A DNA stretch of 64,000 bases from Lachnospiraceae bacterium (GTDB lineage: Bacteria > Bacillota > Clostridia > Lachnospirales > Anaerotignaceae), in contig DPJA01000030.1 of NCBI GenBank assembly GCA_003543235.1, positions 118,810-182,809 of the forward strand. Direction: 5' to 3'. Each line of letters starts with the position of its first letter. Position 1 is the stretch's first letter. This document shows, one piece after another, positions 63,888 to 64,000 of the stretch. The position numbers and the translations under genes are program-made. Below the pieces are notes generated by a model, which was not told the origin of the DNA, did no database searches, and was given only the letters and a program-made list of their open reading frames with translations.

Positions 63888-64000
63888 CTATACAGCGTCT
63901 TTGTAGTTGTCGTAGACATTTTTCAAGGTTTCAGTTAAGGTTAGCGGTTCAAATTCATCATTACTGCCATTAGGTACATACAGTTTGAACTTAACCTCAA
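63888..64000 (-). CDS. C-terminal end of a small protein (cut by window edge)
   Basis: The minus-strand frame ends at TAG 63888-63890 and reads EVKFKLYVPNGSNDEFEPLT, then LTETLKNVYDNYKDAV. The start lies outside the window. No family is recognised; the short acidic tail suggests a small mobile-element protein. Confidence 0.55.
   Translation of the reverse strand, partial: EVKFKLYVPNGSNDEFEPLTLTETLKNVYDNYKDAV

Overview
The window is AT-rich DNA from a Bacillota bacterium, most likely a Clostridia member (Lachnospirales-like). The signs are strong GGAGG-type ribosome binding sites, frequent TTG/GTG starts, a linked rnr-smpB-ssrA block and many gut-clostridial gene families. No rRNA, intact tRNA or CRISPR array was seen.

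Bases 1-12,760 are chromosomal backbone. They hold a polar amino acid ABC importer (substrate-binding protein truncated by the window edge, ATPase, permease), a cytidylate-kinase-like protein, an iron-type alcohol dehydrogenase, a PucR-type regulator and a class III aminotransferase (possibly one amine-to-alcohol pathway). Then come a DUF1456 protein with a polysaccharide deacetylase fragment behind it, a small HTH regulator, a Cys-rich micro-protein, purE (minus strand), rnr, smpB and the tmRNA gene ssrA.

From about 12,761 to 63,125 a roughly 50 kb genomic island sits in the 3' end of ssrA. A 24-bp direct repeat of the ssrA 3' end marks both ends (12,737-12,760 and 63,102-63,125). GGTACAT repeats, probably integrase arm-binding sites, lie just inside both ends. 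The left end carries the tyrosine integrase, an AAA/DUF4143 ATPase, an excisionase-like protein, a replicative-helicase-like ATPase and a Rep-like initiator. No conjugation or virion genes were seen, so this looks like an integrative (perhaps mobilizable) element, not an ICE or prophage.

The cargo is modular: (i) 20.9-28.8 kb, HTH regulator, membrane Ser/Thr kinase, SLH surface protein, TPR-like membrane protein with an amber codon, DUF1643 and Fic; (ii) 29.8-39.7 kb, an extended type III-like restriction-modification operon (PLD-helicase, DUF4391, two-TM protein, Mod, Res); (iii) 40.3-44.1 kb, two tiny hydrophobic peptides, DUF960, amidoligase, class II glutamine amidotransferase, and a resolvase with a recognisable res-like site; (iv) 44.2-48.9 kb, zinc-ribbon/DUF2628 membrane proteins, a lipoprotein, an HTH protein and a NERD protein; (v) 50.4-52.8 kb, decayed genes including an HsdR C-terminal remnant; (vi) 53.1-61.0 kb, a YobI-type P-loop NTPase, a TIR-like effector candidate, a membrane-anchored protein, a DUF4268 protein and YciI; (vii) an intact Fic gene at the right end.

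An internal site near 49.43-49.49 kb joins right-end-like to left-end-like sequence directly behind a decayed second copy of the terminal fic gene. This suggests the island grew by tandem accretion. Beyond the right junction lies the probable original ssrA terminator, then a second DUF960 gene and the end of another small gene on the minus strand.
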